DNA of 57,123 nucleotides from Gallionella sp. (GTDB taxonomy: Bacteria > Pseudomonadota > Gammaproteobacteria > Burkholderiales > Gallionellaceae), in assembly GCA_003153155.1 (NCBI GenBank), contig PLWV01000016.1, forward strand, positions 1 through 57,123, in the 5' to 3' direction. The notes beneath the pieces are model-generated. The model searched no databases, was not told the DNA's origin, and saw nothing but the letters and a program-made list of their open reading frames with translations. Both the position numbers and the translations under genes were made by a program. Shown here in pieces: positions 17,813 to 26,653 of the stretch. Each line of letters begins with the position of its first letter. The first letter of the stretch is position 1.

Positions 17813-18879
17813 TAGAACGAGTGCTTGACACCGAGCGACACAACAGAAGGATCCGGCGCGTTTAAAGTGTTATCAGTCAGCTTGGAGTACAGAGCATATA
17901 CCGAGGTGGCCTTGCTCAGGCTGTGGTCATAACCAATGGTGTATTCCTTTGCATTGTCAGTAACACCAGTATGATCACCGCGCCTGGTGTAAGCCAGCTT
18001 CACATCATCGGTGCTGGTGAGGTTGAACTTGCCGGCGAGGTAAAAGTTCGTATTTTTCAAATCCACACCGGTCGCGGCTGTCGTGGCTGTGATTCTTTCG
18101 AGAACTGCATTGACCGCGAACGCGTCCGTTGTAAAGCTGCCGCCCACTTTGAAGGCTGTTTTTTTGTCGTCGACTGCTCCAAAAGTACCAGTACCCAAAT
18201 CACCAGACCCAGCACTACCTGCCTTGATGTTGTCATAAGCCAAAGCTGCGTATATCGGGCCTTGCTCAAACATACCGGCCAAGGAAAGAAGTGTACCCTT
18301 CGTGGGGTTCGCGGTGTTGGCCGTTTCACCACCAAACACGGTGGCTGCCGCTATGGAGAAGCCGCTCAGATTCGGGCTGATGTAAGCGATGACATTTGAC
18401 AAACGTGTATCGTGACCGCCACCCATCAGGGTATCATTAAAGGGAGTAGTAGCCACTTTACCGTCAACTTGTGAGCCGCGGTTATCGGCGATGCCGTCGG
18501 CGAACATGTCCAGCTTGCGGGTAGCCATATAGTATGGAGTGGCGTGACGGCCCACCAATCCAGTACCAGCAGTCGCGCTGGACAGGCCAAGATAAGTGTC
18601 GCGGTTGAACAGCGAAGTACCAACAGTACCGGTATCCATACCGATCGCGCCTTCCATCTGCCATACTGCGGACAGACCGCTGCCCAGGTCTTCGGAACCC
18701 TTCAGGCCGAGGCGCGAGGTGTTACTGTTCAGTTGGTTAGTGCGGGTGCTGTTTGTCATACCATCACTTACCATGTCAATAGACAGGTTAGCTTGACCGT
18801 ACACGGTAGCATCAGCGAAAGCCAACGCAGGCGCAGTCAGAGCAGAGGCGATTGCCAGAGCGATAATTTTCTTTTGCAT
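17812..18879 (-). CDS. Outer-membrane porin (Burkholderia type, 16-strand trimer family)
   Basis: A 355-residue general porin. A signal peptide (MQKKIIALAIASALTAPALAFA) is followed by DATVYGQANLSIDMV, the first beta strand of Gram-negative porins of the Porin_4 family; alternating aromatic strands continue to a C-terminal Phe (SLGVKHSF), needed for BAM assembly. AAGGAG lies 9 bases before the ATG. It has its own terminator, so it is probably an independent unit that happens to lie between moeB and moaA. Solute specificity cannot be read from sequence. Confidence 0.92.
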   Translation of the reverse strand: MQKKIIALAIASALTAPALAFADATVYGQANLSIDMVSDGMTNSTRTNQLNSNTSRLGLKGSEDLGSGLSAVWQMEGAIGMDTGTVGTSLFNRDTYLGLSSATAGTGLVGRHATPYYMATRKLDMFADGIADNRGSQVDGKVATTPFNDTLMGGGHDTRLSNVIAYISPNLSGFSIAAATVFGGETANTANPTKGTLLSLAGMFEQGPIYAALAYDNIKAGSAGSGDLGTGTFGAVDDKKTAFKVGGSFTTDAFAVNAVLERITATTAATGVDLKNTNFYLAGKFNLTSTDDVKLAYTRRGDHTGVTDNAKEYTIGYDHSLSKATSVYALYSKLTDNTLNAPDPSVVSLGVKHSF

Positions 18880-19102
18880 GTAATAAAACTCCTTAAATAA
18901 GTTTTCAGGTTATATCGGCAGCCAAGGCCGGCGACACATTGAAAATCCCCAAGATATAGAGAATTCAAGGGCGCATTATCCATAACAGACGAGACAGGGC
19001 AAGGGAAACCGCAGAATGTGTGGTTTTTTTGCAACAACCAAAAACAGGGTAGAGACAGAACTGAGGGGCTACATCACTGATTTCTTCCACCGATAGCAAA
19101 AT

Positions 19103-20239
19103 TCATCCCCCAATATAAGACATCTCAATTTTTTTTGGGCTGGATGTCACTGTGATCATGGGTTCTGTCGCGGCTTGGCGCAGTTGCGAGTAGCGGTCGT
19201 TGCGCTGTTGCCAGTGGTCTGCGATCAGCGTAGTCAAGGTCTGGATGGTTGCGCCCTCGCGTAACGGGGCGCGCAAATCCAAGCCATTGGTGGCGAACAG
19301 GCAGGTGTAAAGTTTGCCATCGGTCGAGAGCCGGGCGCGGGTGCATTCGTGGCAAAAGGCCTGGGTGATGGAGGCGATCACGCCAATTTCACCGCTGCCG
19401 TCAATATAGCGCCAACGCTCCGCCACTTCTCCGATGTAATTGGGAGCGATCTGGCGGATCGGGTAATGACTGGCAAGTTGTTCCAATATTTCCCGTGCCG
19501 TGACTACATCGTCCATGCGCCAGCCGTTGGTGCTGCCCACATCCATGTATTCGATAAAGCGCAACACGATGCCGCTATTGCGAAAGTGTTCGGCCATAGG
19601 GATGACCTCGTGATCGTTCGCACCGCGCTTGACCACCATGTTGACCTTGACCGGCGTAAACCCGACACGCTGCGCGGCAGCAATGCCATCCAGCACGGTT
19701 TTAACCGGCACCTCCGAGTCACTCATGCGCCGGAAGATCTCATCGCTCAGCCCGTCCAGGCTGACGGAGAGCCGCGACAAACCTGCGTCCTTGAGTGATT
19801 GGGCTTGTTGGGACAGCAGCACGGCATTGGTGGTCAGGGTAATTTCCAGCGGTTTGCCTGCCGGTGTGTGCAGCCTGGCGAGCATTGCTATGAGTTGTTC
19901 AATGTTACGACGCAACAGCGGCTCGCCGCCGGTCAAACGTATCTTTTGCACACCCAGCCCGATGAACGATCTGGCCAGCCGCTCGATCTCCTCGAAACTG
20001 AGCAATTCGGCGCGCGGCAGAAACACGTGGTTCTTGTCGAAGACCTCGCGCGGCATGCAGTAGGTGCAGCGCAGGTTGCAGCGGTCGGTAACGGAAATGC
20101 GCAAGTCGCGCAGGGGTCGCCGCAGGGTGTCGGCGATGAACGGTTCTTCACTACGCGGCACGTCGGGACTACGCAGCACGTCGAGCACGGCTGGCGTCGT
20201 GGTAGCGGTGATTGGAATGATTCTGAATATGTCAGTCAT
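19103..20239 (-). CDS. moaA: GTP 3',8-cyclase MoaA
   Basis: A radical-SAM enzyme starting Moco synthesis from GTP. The SAM cluster motif is [10 protein letters not shown]; the second 4Fe-4S cluster that binds GTP uses CHEC and the Cys in LYTCLFA; the C-terminus ends in the catalytic Gly-Gly (SYIGG). The start chosen is the ATG at 20239 ([11 protein letters not shown], 378 residues); the frame stays open 33 codons upstream, but that part lacks family similarity. The gene lies upstream of the porin and completes the moa set of the locus. Confidence 0.92.
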   Translation of the reverse strand: MTDIFRIIPITATTTPAVLDVLRSPDVPRSEEPFIADTLRRPLRDLRISVTDRCNLRCTYCMPREVFDKNHVFLPRAELLSFEEIERLARSFIGLGVQKIRLTGGEPLLRRNIEQLIAMLARLHTPAGKPLEITLTTNAVLLSQQAQSLKDAGLSRLSVSLDGLSDEIFRRMSDSEVPVKTVLDGIAAAQRVGFTPVKVNMVVKRGANDHEVIPMAEHFRNSGIVLRFIEYMDVGSTNGWRMDDVVTAREILEQLASHYPIRQIAPNYIGEVAERWRYIDGSGEIGVIASITQAFCHECTRARLSTDGKLYTCLFATNGLDLRAPLREGATIQTLTTLIADHWQQRNDRYSQLRQAATEPMITVTSSPKKIEMSYIGG

Positions 20240-20318
20240 GGGTAATGCAAATCCCAAATAAAAACGCCAATCTTGCGAAGCCAATTCGCGAACTGGCGCG
20301 GTCAGCGGAAAATTTCTT

Positions 20319-20338
20319 GTGGGAGCGGCCGCTTCCAC
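20319..20338. repeat. GTGGGAGCGGCCGCTTCCAC palindrome between moaA and tRNA-Pro
   Basis: A near-perfect 20-base palindrome followed on the plus strand by C and T runs. It is of the short GC-rich hairpin type often scattered in betaproteobacterial and pseudomonad genomes. It could end an antisense transcript, but the T-run is on the strand without a gene, so I do not call a terminator. Confidence 0.5.
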
Positions 20339-20383
20339 CCCCCCTTTTTTCTAACGCGAATTTGGAATAAGCGGATCTAAATC

Positions 20384-20460
<77 letters not shown>

Positions 20461-20506
20461 TTTTCAACGCCTCCGAACGCAACTTAAAATATCGAAGGCT
20501 TCCGAC

Positions 20507-20648
20507 AGGATGCTTCTAAAAATTCGATCAAGCCGATGATGGCAAGGCAAAAACAGGCGAAAAACCGGAGTGTACTTTAGTACATGAGGATTTTGAGCCT
20601 GGATTTAACGCCGCCAGCGCGGCTTTAGCGGATTTTTAGAGGCATCCT
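20507..20648. repeat. Family A element (between tRNA-Pro and the prenyl synthase gene)
   Basis: A 142-base element with terminal inverted repeats AGGATGCTTCTAAAAATTC and GGATTTTTAGAGGCATCCT. The interior has a palindromic GTGTACTTTAGTACAT segment and no coding capacity. Its right end meets the stop codon of the prenyl synthase gene (stop at 20648-20650). Confidence 0.85.
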
Positions 20649-21616
20649 TAAAATTGCCGTGTCGCTGCAAAGTGTGCCAATTCTAACAAACATTGCCTGT
20701 ATTTTGAATCAACCAGCACAGCGATGGCGGCACAGGCCAACTCGGCTTCGCGCAACGCTTGCTGGCGGGTGAAATCCAGCGCGCCGGTAGCATGAATGAT
20801 TTGCAGCACCTCGGCGAATTTTCCCACATCGCCTTGCTCGATCGCGCTACGCACCACGGCGGCCTGTTCGCTCGAGCCATGTTGCATAGCGTAGATCAAC
20901 GGCAAAGTGGGCTTGCCTTCGGCGAGATCGTCGCCCAGATGTTTGCCGGTTTGCTGCTCGTCGGCGGAGTAGTCCAGCACGTCATCCAGCAATTGAAATG
21001 CCGTGCCAAGGTGCATGCCATATCTGGCAGCCGCTTCTTCATCCGTGGCAGAGGCTTTACCAAGAATCGCACCGAGGCGCATCGCCGCCTCGAACAGTTT
21101 GGCGGTCTTGCAATGAATCACGCGCATGTAGTTGGCGGTATCCACATCGGCATCGCGGCAGTTGAGCAGTTGCAACACCTCGCCCTCGGCGATGGTGTTG
21201 GTGGCATCGGCCAGCGTTTGCATCACGCGCATCTCGCCCACCTCGACCATCATCTGAAAGGCGCGCGAATACAGGAAATCACCGACCAGCACACTGGCGG
21301 AATTGCCGAACAGCGCGCTGGCGGTGGCCCGGCCACGACGCAATGCGGATTCATCCACTACATCGTCGTGCAACAGCGTAGCGGTATGAATGAACTCCAC
21401 CACCGCCGCCAAATCGTGATGACGTTTTCCCTGATAAGCGAAGACCTCGGCAGACAACACCACCAGCGCCGGGCGCAACCGCTTGCCGCCGCTGTTGACG
21501 ATGTATTCGCCGACCTGATTGACCAGCAGCACTTCCGAATGCAGCCGTGTGCGTATCACCTGATCCACCGCGGCCATGTCCGCCGCGAGTAATTGCTTGA
21601 GGTTCTCTAAAAACAC
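20648..21616 (-). CDS. ispB: Polyprenyl (octaprenyl) diphosphate synthase
   Basis: A trans-prenyltransferase building the side chain of ubiquinone or menaquinone from farnesyl and isopentenyl diphosphates. GGKRLRP, the first Asp-rich motif LLHDDVVDES and the second FQLLDDVLDYSAD are present. The frame is open to 21718, but a GTG at 21616 has AGGA 6 bases upstream and yields 322 residues, the length of IspB; the 34 upstream residues look like non-coding sequence. The stop codon abuts a family A element. Divergent from cstA. Confidence 0.92.
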   Translation of the reverse strand: MFLENLKQLLAADMAAVDQVIRTRLHSEVLLVNQVGEYIVNSGGKRLRPALVVLSAEVFAYQGKRHHDLAAVVEFIHTATLLHDDVVDESALRRGRATASALFGNSASVLVGDFLYSRAFQMMVEVGEMRVMQTLADATNTIAEGEVLQLLNCRDADVDTANYMRVIHCKTAKLFEAAMRLGAILGKASATDEEAAARYGMHLGTAFQLLDDVLDYSADEQQTGKHLGDDLAEGKPTLPLIYAMQHGSSEQAAVVRSAIEQGDVGKFAEVLQIIHATGALDFTRQQALREAELACAAIAVLVDSKYRQCLLELAHFAATRQF

Positions 21617-21730
21617 TTTGCGTCCTGAATAGTAAGATTGCCGTTCTGATCGACATGAATGGCATAGCAAACACGCTCTTGTTTGCGGTAGCATTGTCGC
21701 ACAAAAATTCTCGGCCACTAACGACAGACT

Positions 21731-23803
21731 ATGAAAACCAACCCGACCAATATATTACTTTGGCTGATCGTCTCGCTATTGGGCGCTTCCGCAGTCGGCG
21801 GCATCGCGCTGCATCGTGGTGAGTCCATCAACGCGCTGTGGTTCATTACCGCAGCCTTGTGCATCTACGCGATCTCCTATCGCTTCTATGCGGCCTGGAT
21901 CGCCGCAACCGTGCTGAGCATCGACCCAAGTCGCGCCACGCCTGCCGAGCGCCTGTCCAACGGGCGCGACTATGTGCCGACCCATCGCTGGATCGTGTTC
22001 GGTCATCACTTCGCCGCGATCGCCGGTCCCGGCCCGTTAGTCGGACCGACACTGGCAGCACAGTTCGGTTATCTGCCGGGTACGCTGTGGATATTGTTCG
22101 GCGCGGTACTGGGTGGTTGCGTACAGGATATGACGACATTGTTTTTTTCCACGCGGCGCAACGGCAAGAGTCTCGGACAAATGGCGCGCGACGAACTCGG
22201 TGCGATTGGCGGCAGCGCCGCGCTGATCGCCACTTTCCTGATCATGACCATCCTGATCGCCGTGCTCGGCCTAGTGGTGGTGAACGCGATGAAGAACAGC
22301 CCGTGGGCGACTTCCACGGTGGCCGCGACGATCCCGATCGCGATGCTGGTCGGCTTGTATATGTACAAGCTGCGCCCCGGACGGGTGCTGGAAGGCTCGG
22401 CACTCGGCGTGGTGCTGCTACTGATGGCGGTGGCCGGCGGCGGCTGGCTGGACGGACAAGCCGGATTGCGCGTGTGGTTCGATCATCCCGGTTTGTCACT
22501 CGCCTTTGCGGTGATAGTCTATGGCTTTGCCGCCGCGATCCTGCCGGTGTGGCTGCTGCTCGCACCGCGCGATTATCTGTCTACTTTTGTGAAACTCGGC
22601 ACGGTGGTGCTGCTGGCACTGGCCATCGTGTGGCTGCGCCCCGACATCAAGATGCCGGCGCTGACGCAATTCGTCGATGGCAGCGGACCGATCTTTGGCG
22701 GCAAACTTTTCCCGTTCGTGTTCATCACTATCGCCTGCGGCGCGATTTCCGGCTTCCACGCGCTGATCGCTTCCGGCACCACGCCCAAACTGCTATCCAA
22801 CGAGCGCGACATCCGCATGATCGGCTATGGCGGCATGCTGATGGAATCGCTGGTCGCGATGATGGCGATGATCGCGGCCACCGTGCTCGACCCCGGTGTG
22901 TATTTCGCGATCAATTCCCCGGCGGGTGTGGTCGGCAAGACCGCCACCGAGGCGGTCGCGACCATTTCTGCATGGGGGTTTCCGGTGACCGTCGAGCAGA
23001 TGAACCTGCTGGCGCAGCAGATGGGCGAAGCCACCCTGTTTGCGCGCACCGGCGGCGCGCCTTCGCTGGCGGTGGGCATGGCCAGCATATTCGGCAGCAC
23101 GTTCGGCCAGGGGATGCTCGCGATGTGGTATCACTTCGCCATCATGTTCGAGGCGATCTTCATCCTCACCACGCTGGATGCCGGCACGCGTGTCGGCCGT
23201 TTCATGCTGCAGGACATGCTCGGCAACCTGTGGCCGGCGATGGGGCGCACCTCCTGGTATCCCTCGGTGTTGCTGAGCAGCGGCCTGGTGGTGGCGGCCT
23301 GGGGCTACTTTTTATATATAGGCGTGATCGACCCGAACGGCGGGGTGAACATCCTGTGGCCGCTGTTCGGGATTTCCAACCAGATCCTCGCCGCGATCGC
23401 GCTGTGTGTGGCGACCGGCATCATGGTGAAATCCGGCAAGCTCAAATATGCGTGGATAACCGTCCTGCCGCTGATCTGGCTGGTGATCATCACCAGCACG
23501 GCATCCTGGCAAAAACTCGCCAGCAGCGATCCGCGCATCGGCTTCATCGCCGCCGCCAACAGCCTGTCCGACAAACTCGCGGCTGGCGCATTGCCACCGG
23601 ACAAGGCCGCCGTCGCGCCGCAACTGATCTTCAACCAGCAGCTGGATGCAGTACTGGTGTTGTTCTTCGTCGTGCTGCTGTGGCTGATTGTCGGCGACAT
23701 GCTGCGTGTCTGCGCACGCCATCTGCGCGGTAAACCGGTGCCGCCGTTGGCGGAAACTGCCTATCATCCAAGCGAACTGGAGCAAGCATGGGTGCGCGAC
23801 TAA
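21731..23803 (+). CDS. cstA: CstA-family pyruvate/peptide transporter
   Basis: A 690-residue inner-membrane protein with about 16-18 hydrophobic helices. The CstA signature is clear: HHFAAIAGPGPLVGPTLAAQFGYLPG near the N-terminus, GCVQDMTTLFFSTRRNGKSLG, and AIFILTTLDAGTRVGRFMLQD. Members import pyruvate or, under starvation, peptides. No strong ribosome site lies before the ATG. The last codons overlap the following ybdD-like gene by 16 bases, the conserved cstA-ybdD pair. Confidence 0.94.
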   Translation: MKTNPTNILLWLIVSLLGASAVGGIALHRGESINALWFITAALCIYAISYRFYAAWIAATVLSIDPSRATPAERLSNGRDYVPTHRWIVFGHHFAAIAGPGPLVGPTLAAQFGYLPGTLWILFGAVLGGCVQDMTTLFFSTRRNGKSLGQMARDELGAIGGSAALIATFLIMTILIAVLGLVVVNAMKNSPWATSTVAATIPIAMLVGLYMYKLRPGRVLEGSALGVVLLLMAVAGGGWLDGQAGLRVWFDHPGLSLAFAVIVYGFAAAILPVWLLLAPRDYLSTFVKLGTVVLLALAIVWLRPDIKMPALTQFVDGSGPIFGGKLFPFVFITIACGAISGFHALIASGTTPKLLSNERDIRMIGYGGMLMESLVAMMAMIAATVLDPGVYFAINSPAGVVGKTATEAVATISAWGFPVTVEQMNLLAQQMGEATLFARTGGAPSLAVGMASIFGSTFGQGMLAMWYHFAIMFEAIFILTTLDAGTRVGRFMLQDMLGNLWPAMGRTSWYPSVLLSSGLVVAAWGYFLYIGVIDPNGGVNILWPLFGISNQILAAIALCVATGIMVKSGKLKYAWITVLPLIWLVIITSTASWQKLASSDPRIGFIAAANSLSDKLAAGALPPDKAAVAPQLIFNQQLDAVLVLFFVVLLWLIVGDMLRVCARHLRGKPVPPLAETAYHPSELEQAWVRD

Positions 23804-23985
23804 AACTGATCGATGTGTGCCAGTCGTTCTGGCAAGCTGTCCGCCAACTCAGCGGCGATGACGGCTACGAGCGTTATCTGGCGCACCACGCTGCCGCCCA
23901 CCCCGGCACCTCGCCGTTATCGCGCAGCGCATGGTTCGCGCACCGGCAACAGCAAAAATGGTCGGGCGTAAACCGCTGTTGCTGA
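23788..23985 (+). CDS. YbdD/YjiX-family protein
   Basis: A 65-residue member of the DUF466 family (SFWQAVRQLSGDDGYERYLAHHAAAHPG), which nearly always follows cstA. Homologues are required for or modulate pyruvate uptake by the partner transporter. The start codon is inside the 3' end of cstA, so translation is coupled. The C-terminus WSGVNRCC is as usual for the family. Confidence 0.9.
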   Translation: MGARLKLIDVCQSFWQAVRQLSGDDGYERYLAHHAAAHPGTSPLSRSAWFAHRQQQKWSGVNRCC

Positions 23986-24084
23986 GGCCGCGTAAAAATT
24001 TGCGTAACACCCTATTTTTATGGATAATGCGCCTCCCTGTGAGTGCGTACACCCGCCGCACCAAACTACTAGCAAGGAAAGAAA

Positions 24085-24300
24085 ATGAAAGCAGACATCC
24101 ACCCGAATTACCAGGAAATCACCGTGACATGCAGTTGCGGCAACAGCTTCAAGACCAAGTCCGTGATGGGCAAGCCAGCCCTGCACGTCGAAGTTTGTTC
24201 CGAGTGCCACCCGTTCTACACCGGCACACAAAAGATCATGGATACCGCCGGTCGCATCGACAAGTTCCGTCAAAAATACGGCACCAAGGCTACGGCATAA
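24085..24300 (+). CDS. rpmE: 50S ribosomal protein L31 (zinc-binding type)
   Basis: A 71-residue protein with the four zinc cysteines of the C+ form: Cys16, Cys18, Cys38 and Cys41 (TCSCGN and [11 protein letters not shown]). This is the zinc-replete L31; a zinc-free paralogue, if any, is not in the window. AAGGAAAG lies about 6 bases before the ATG. A strong terminator follows. Confidence 0.96.
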   Translation: MKADIHPNYQEITVTCSCGNSFKTKSVMGKPALHVEVCSECHPFYTGTQKIMDTAGRIDKFRQKYGTKATA

Positions 24301-24325
24301 GCGAGCTTCGCACTGCCGTTCTAGC

Positions 24326-24353
24326 AAAAGGCAGCGTTTGCTGCCTTTTTTAT
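24326..24353 (+). terminator. Rho-independent terminator of rpmE
   Basis: AAAGGCAGC-GTTT-GCTGCCTTT forms a 9-bp stem followed by a T-run, 26 bases after the rpmE stop codon. Confidence 0.93.
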
Positions 24354-24382
24354 TTGTGGCAACAATTGCGCCTCGGCTGCTA

Positions 24383-24945
24383 GGGCACCTCTAAAAATTC
24401 AGAGTTCGCCCAAATGCCCCACAAGGGGACGCCGATCCGCTACGGACAAAAGCAGCTCGTGCGGAATCGTCAGCTAGGCGCAGAAAACGAAGTTTCAGTG
24501 TAGGGTAACCTTCAGGTTGGCCGGAACTAAAAAATTTTGCAGCGCCGCATATGTATCGATATGCAAGCAAGGAGTTTTTTCGCAGCGCAGTATAACCAGC
24601 CACTTGGTTGCCGTTAACCAGCGGCTTATGTCACCGTCTTTAGGTGACTTAGCCGAATGGCTATGCAAAGCCTTTTGGCGACTTATAACCAGCCACTTGG
24701 TTGTCGTTAACCAATGACTTAGTTGGCGTAGTTTGCCAACTTAGTCAGATGGCTATGCAAAGCCTTTTGACAGCCTAGTGGAATGGCTATAACCAACCAC
24801 TTGGCAACCGTCTTCTGGTTGCCTAGTGGGATGGCTAGTTGTTTCACCAGTAGTTTCATCAGCGGAATGGCTAGTGGTTTCATCAGTTGTCTCATCAGTA
24901 GTTCCATCAGTTGGGATGAAATCTGGATTTTTATTAGGATAACCT
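24383..24945. repeat. Interrupted family A element between rpmE and the glycosyltransferase
   Basis: The left end GGGCACCTCTAAAAATTC and following 20 bases, the block GCGCCGCATATG...ATGCAAGCAAG (24541-24575), and the right end CAGTTGGGATGAAATCTGG (24908-24926) match, in order, the reverse complement of the intact element at 29972-30114. Two insertions separate these blocks: about 110 bases at 24417-24528 and a cluster of family B copies at 24591-24907. Removing the latter restores the sibling sequence exactly at CGCAG|CAGTTGGG. No gene is present in this 650-base gap. Confidence 0.88.
24591..24907. repeat. Cluster of family B hairpins
   Basis: At least five full or partial family B copies in a row, each with an ATAACCA cap and a GGCTAT cap. 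Full hairpins: 24614-24663 (stems CGGCT/AGCCG, GTCACC/GGTGAC), 24707-24754 (TGACT/AGTCA, AGTTGGC/GCCAACT) and 24789-24836 (CCACT/AGTGG, GGCAACC/GGTTGCC); half copies lie between. The end (24837-24907) is a degenerate stretch of AGTTTCATCAG-like words. The stems differ in sequence but each remains paired. Confidence 0.88.
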
Positions 24946-24950
24946 GACGC

Positions 24951-26597
24951 ATGTACTTTATAAAACCAACTGACCCCAACCCGATCACCCCCGCCAAAGC
25001 GGTGCTGCTCGGGCTGCTGTGCCTGATCTGGTTGGGCACGGGACTGGTCGGGCACGATCCATGGAAGCCGGATGAGGCATATAGCTTCGGGCTGATTTAT
25101 TCGATGTTGCAAAGCGGTGATTGGTTAGTGCCCACCCTCGCGGGCGAACCTTTTATGGACAAGCCGCCACTGTTCTACTGGACCGCCGCACTGTTCGCCA
25201 AACTGTGCACGCCGCTATTGCCGCTGCACGACGGCGCGCGCCTTGCCAGTGGCTTCTACACTGCGCTGACCCTGCTGTTCGTCGGCCTCACGGGTCGCAA
25301 GTTGTATGGCGATAACCGTGGCTGGGCTGCGGCGATCATCCTGATCGGCTGCCTCGGCATGCTGGTGCGCGCGCACCAGATGATCACCGATCTCGCGCTG
25401 CTGGCCGGTTGCGCGATGATGCTGTACGGTTTTTCCTTAAGCCAGGAACGCGTCATTCGCGCCGGCGTGTGGATCGGCACGGGCATGGGCATCGGCTTCA
25501 TGTCCAAAGGCTTTATCTCGCCGATACTGTTCGTGCTGATCGCGGCAAGCTTGCCGCTGCTGTTTCAAAATTGGCGCAAGCGTCATTATTATCTCAGCCT
25601 CGGTACCGCCTTCCTGTTTGCTTTGCCCTGGCTAACCATCTGGCCGCTGCTGCTGTATCAACACTCCCCGCAATTGTTCGCAGACTGGGCGTGGGCGCAC
25701 AACATCGGCAACTGGATCAGCTACGCGAAAACCGGACCCGGCAAGGATTCCTTCTACTATCTGGAGAACCTGCCGTGGCTGGCGTGGCCTGCCCTGCCGC
25801 TGGCGGTCTGGGTAGTATGGAAGTCGCGAAAACGTCTGGCACAACGCGACGATTTGCAATTGCCACTGGTCAGTTTCGTGGTGATGCTCATCACCCTCAG
25901 CTTGGCAGCCAACATTGAGGAGGTGTTCGCCTTGCCGATGCTGTTGCCGATCACGCTGTTGGCAACCGCCTCATTATCCATGCTGAAACGCGGTGCGGCC
26001 AACGCACTGGACTGGTTCGGGATAATGACTTTCGCGCTGCTCGCCATCCTGATGTGGTGGGGCTGGGCGGGCTTGCTGCTGGATAACCAGGCCAAGATCA
26101 CGCATTGGCTGAAAGATTTTCAGCCGGGTTTCGAGCCAGAGTTGCACACCGCGCCCTTTGTCATCGCGATCATCGCCACCGTGTTGTGGGTCGTGCTGGT
26201 GTGGCGTGTCGGGCGTTCGATGCGGCGCGCGACGCTAAATTGGGCATCCGGTGTCACTCTGATCTGGGTACTCGCCATGACGCTGTGGCTGCCCTGGCTG
26301 GATAGCGGCAAAAGTTATCGCAACATGGTCGCCGCGCTGAAACAATCCTTGCCGAAACACTACCAATGTATTGCGGGCGAACCCCTGGGCGATGGACAAC
26401 GCGCCATGCTGCATTATTTCGGCAATATCATCACGCAGCGCGACCCAAAACAACGTTGTGATTTACGCCTGATCCAGGGCGACAAATTATCCAAGCCGCT
26501 GCTCGACGAAACGCGCTGGGAAAAAATCTGGGAGGGCAGCCGCAAGGGTGACAAGGGCGAGCACTATCGGCTGTATCAGCGAGTGGAAAAGCCGTGA
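24951..26597 (+). CDS. ArnT/PMT-family (GT39) membrane glycosyltransferase
   Basis: A 548-residue membrane protein with about 11-13 hydrophobic helices. The N-terminal LVGHDPWKPDEAYSFG carries the DE pair typical of GT-C glycosyltransferases in the first periplasmic loop, and GEPFMDKPPLFYW is the conserved PMT_2/ArnT segment. Such enzymes move a sugar from an undecaprenyl or polyprenyl phosphate donor to a lipid or protein; the acceptor is unknown here. The gene follows a long repeat region; the ribosome site (AGGA) lies in the degenerate right end of a family A element. Confidence 0.88.
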   Translation: MYFIKPTDPNPITPAKAVLLGLLCLIWLGTGLVGHDPWKPDEAYSFGLIYSMLQSGDWLVPTLAGEPFMDKPPLFYWTAALFAKLCTPLLPLHDGARLASGFYTALTLLFVGLTGRKLYGDNRGWAAAIILIGCLGMLVRAHQMITDLALLAGCAMMLYGFSLSQERVIRAGVWIGTGMGIGFMSKGFISPILFVLIAASLPLLFQNWRKRHYYLSLGTAFLFALPWLTIWPLLLYQHSPQLFADWAWAHNIGNWISYAKTGPGKDSFYYLENLPWLAWPALPLAVWVVWKSRKRLAQRDDLQLPLVSFVVMLITLSLAANIEEVFALPMLLPITLLATASLSMLKRGAANALDWFGIMTFALLAILMWWGWAGLLLDNQAKITHWLKDFQPGFEPELHTAPFVIAIIATVLWVVLVWRVGRSMRRATLNWASGVTLIWVLAMTLWLPWLDSGKSYRNMVAALKQSLPKHYQCIAGEPLGDGQRAMLHYFGNIITQRDPKQRCDLRLIQGDKLSKPLLDETRWEKIWEGSRKGDKGEHYRLYQRVEKP

Positions 26598-26653
26598 AGA
26601 CCGTGAAGCGTGGAGAATAGGAATCACCGCTGCGCGGTTCAAGAGTCTTTAAC

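Noticed and set aside
19003..19028. A plus-strand terminator-like hairpin with T-run between porin and moaA
   Set aside because: No plus-strand gene is upstream; on the minus strand it lacks the T-run.
20240..20383. A Moco riboswitch upstream of moaA
   Set aside because: The leader shows only short palindromes and no recognisable riboswitch core.
21838..23733. A 631-codon frame overlapping cstA in another frame
   Set aside because: Arg/His-rich composition typical of shifted GC-rich genes; cstA is clearly the real gene.
24591..24907. A CRISPR array
   Set aside because: The repeated units are imperfect hairpins of variable sequence with no regular spacers, and no cas genes are near.
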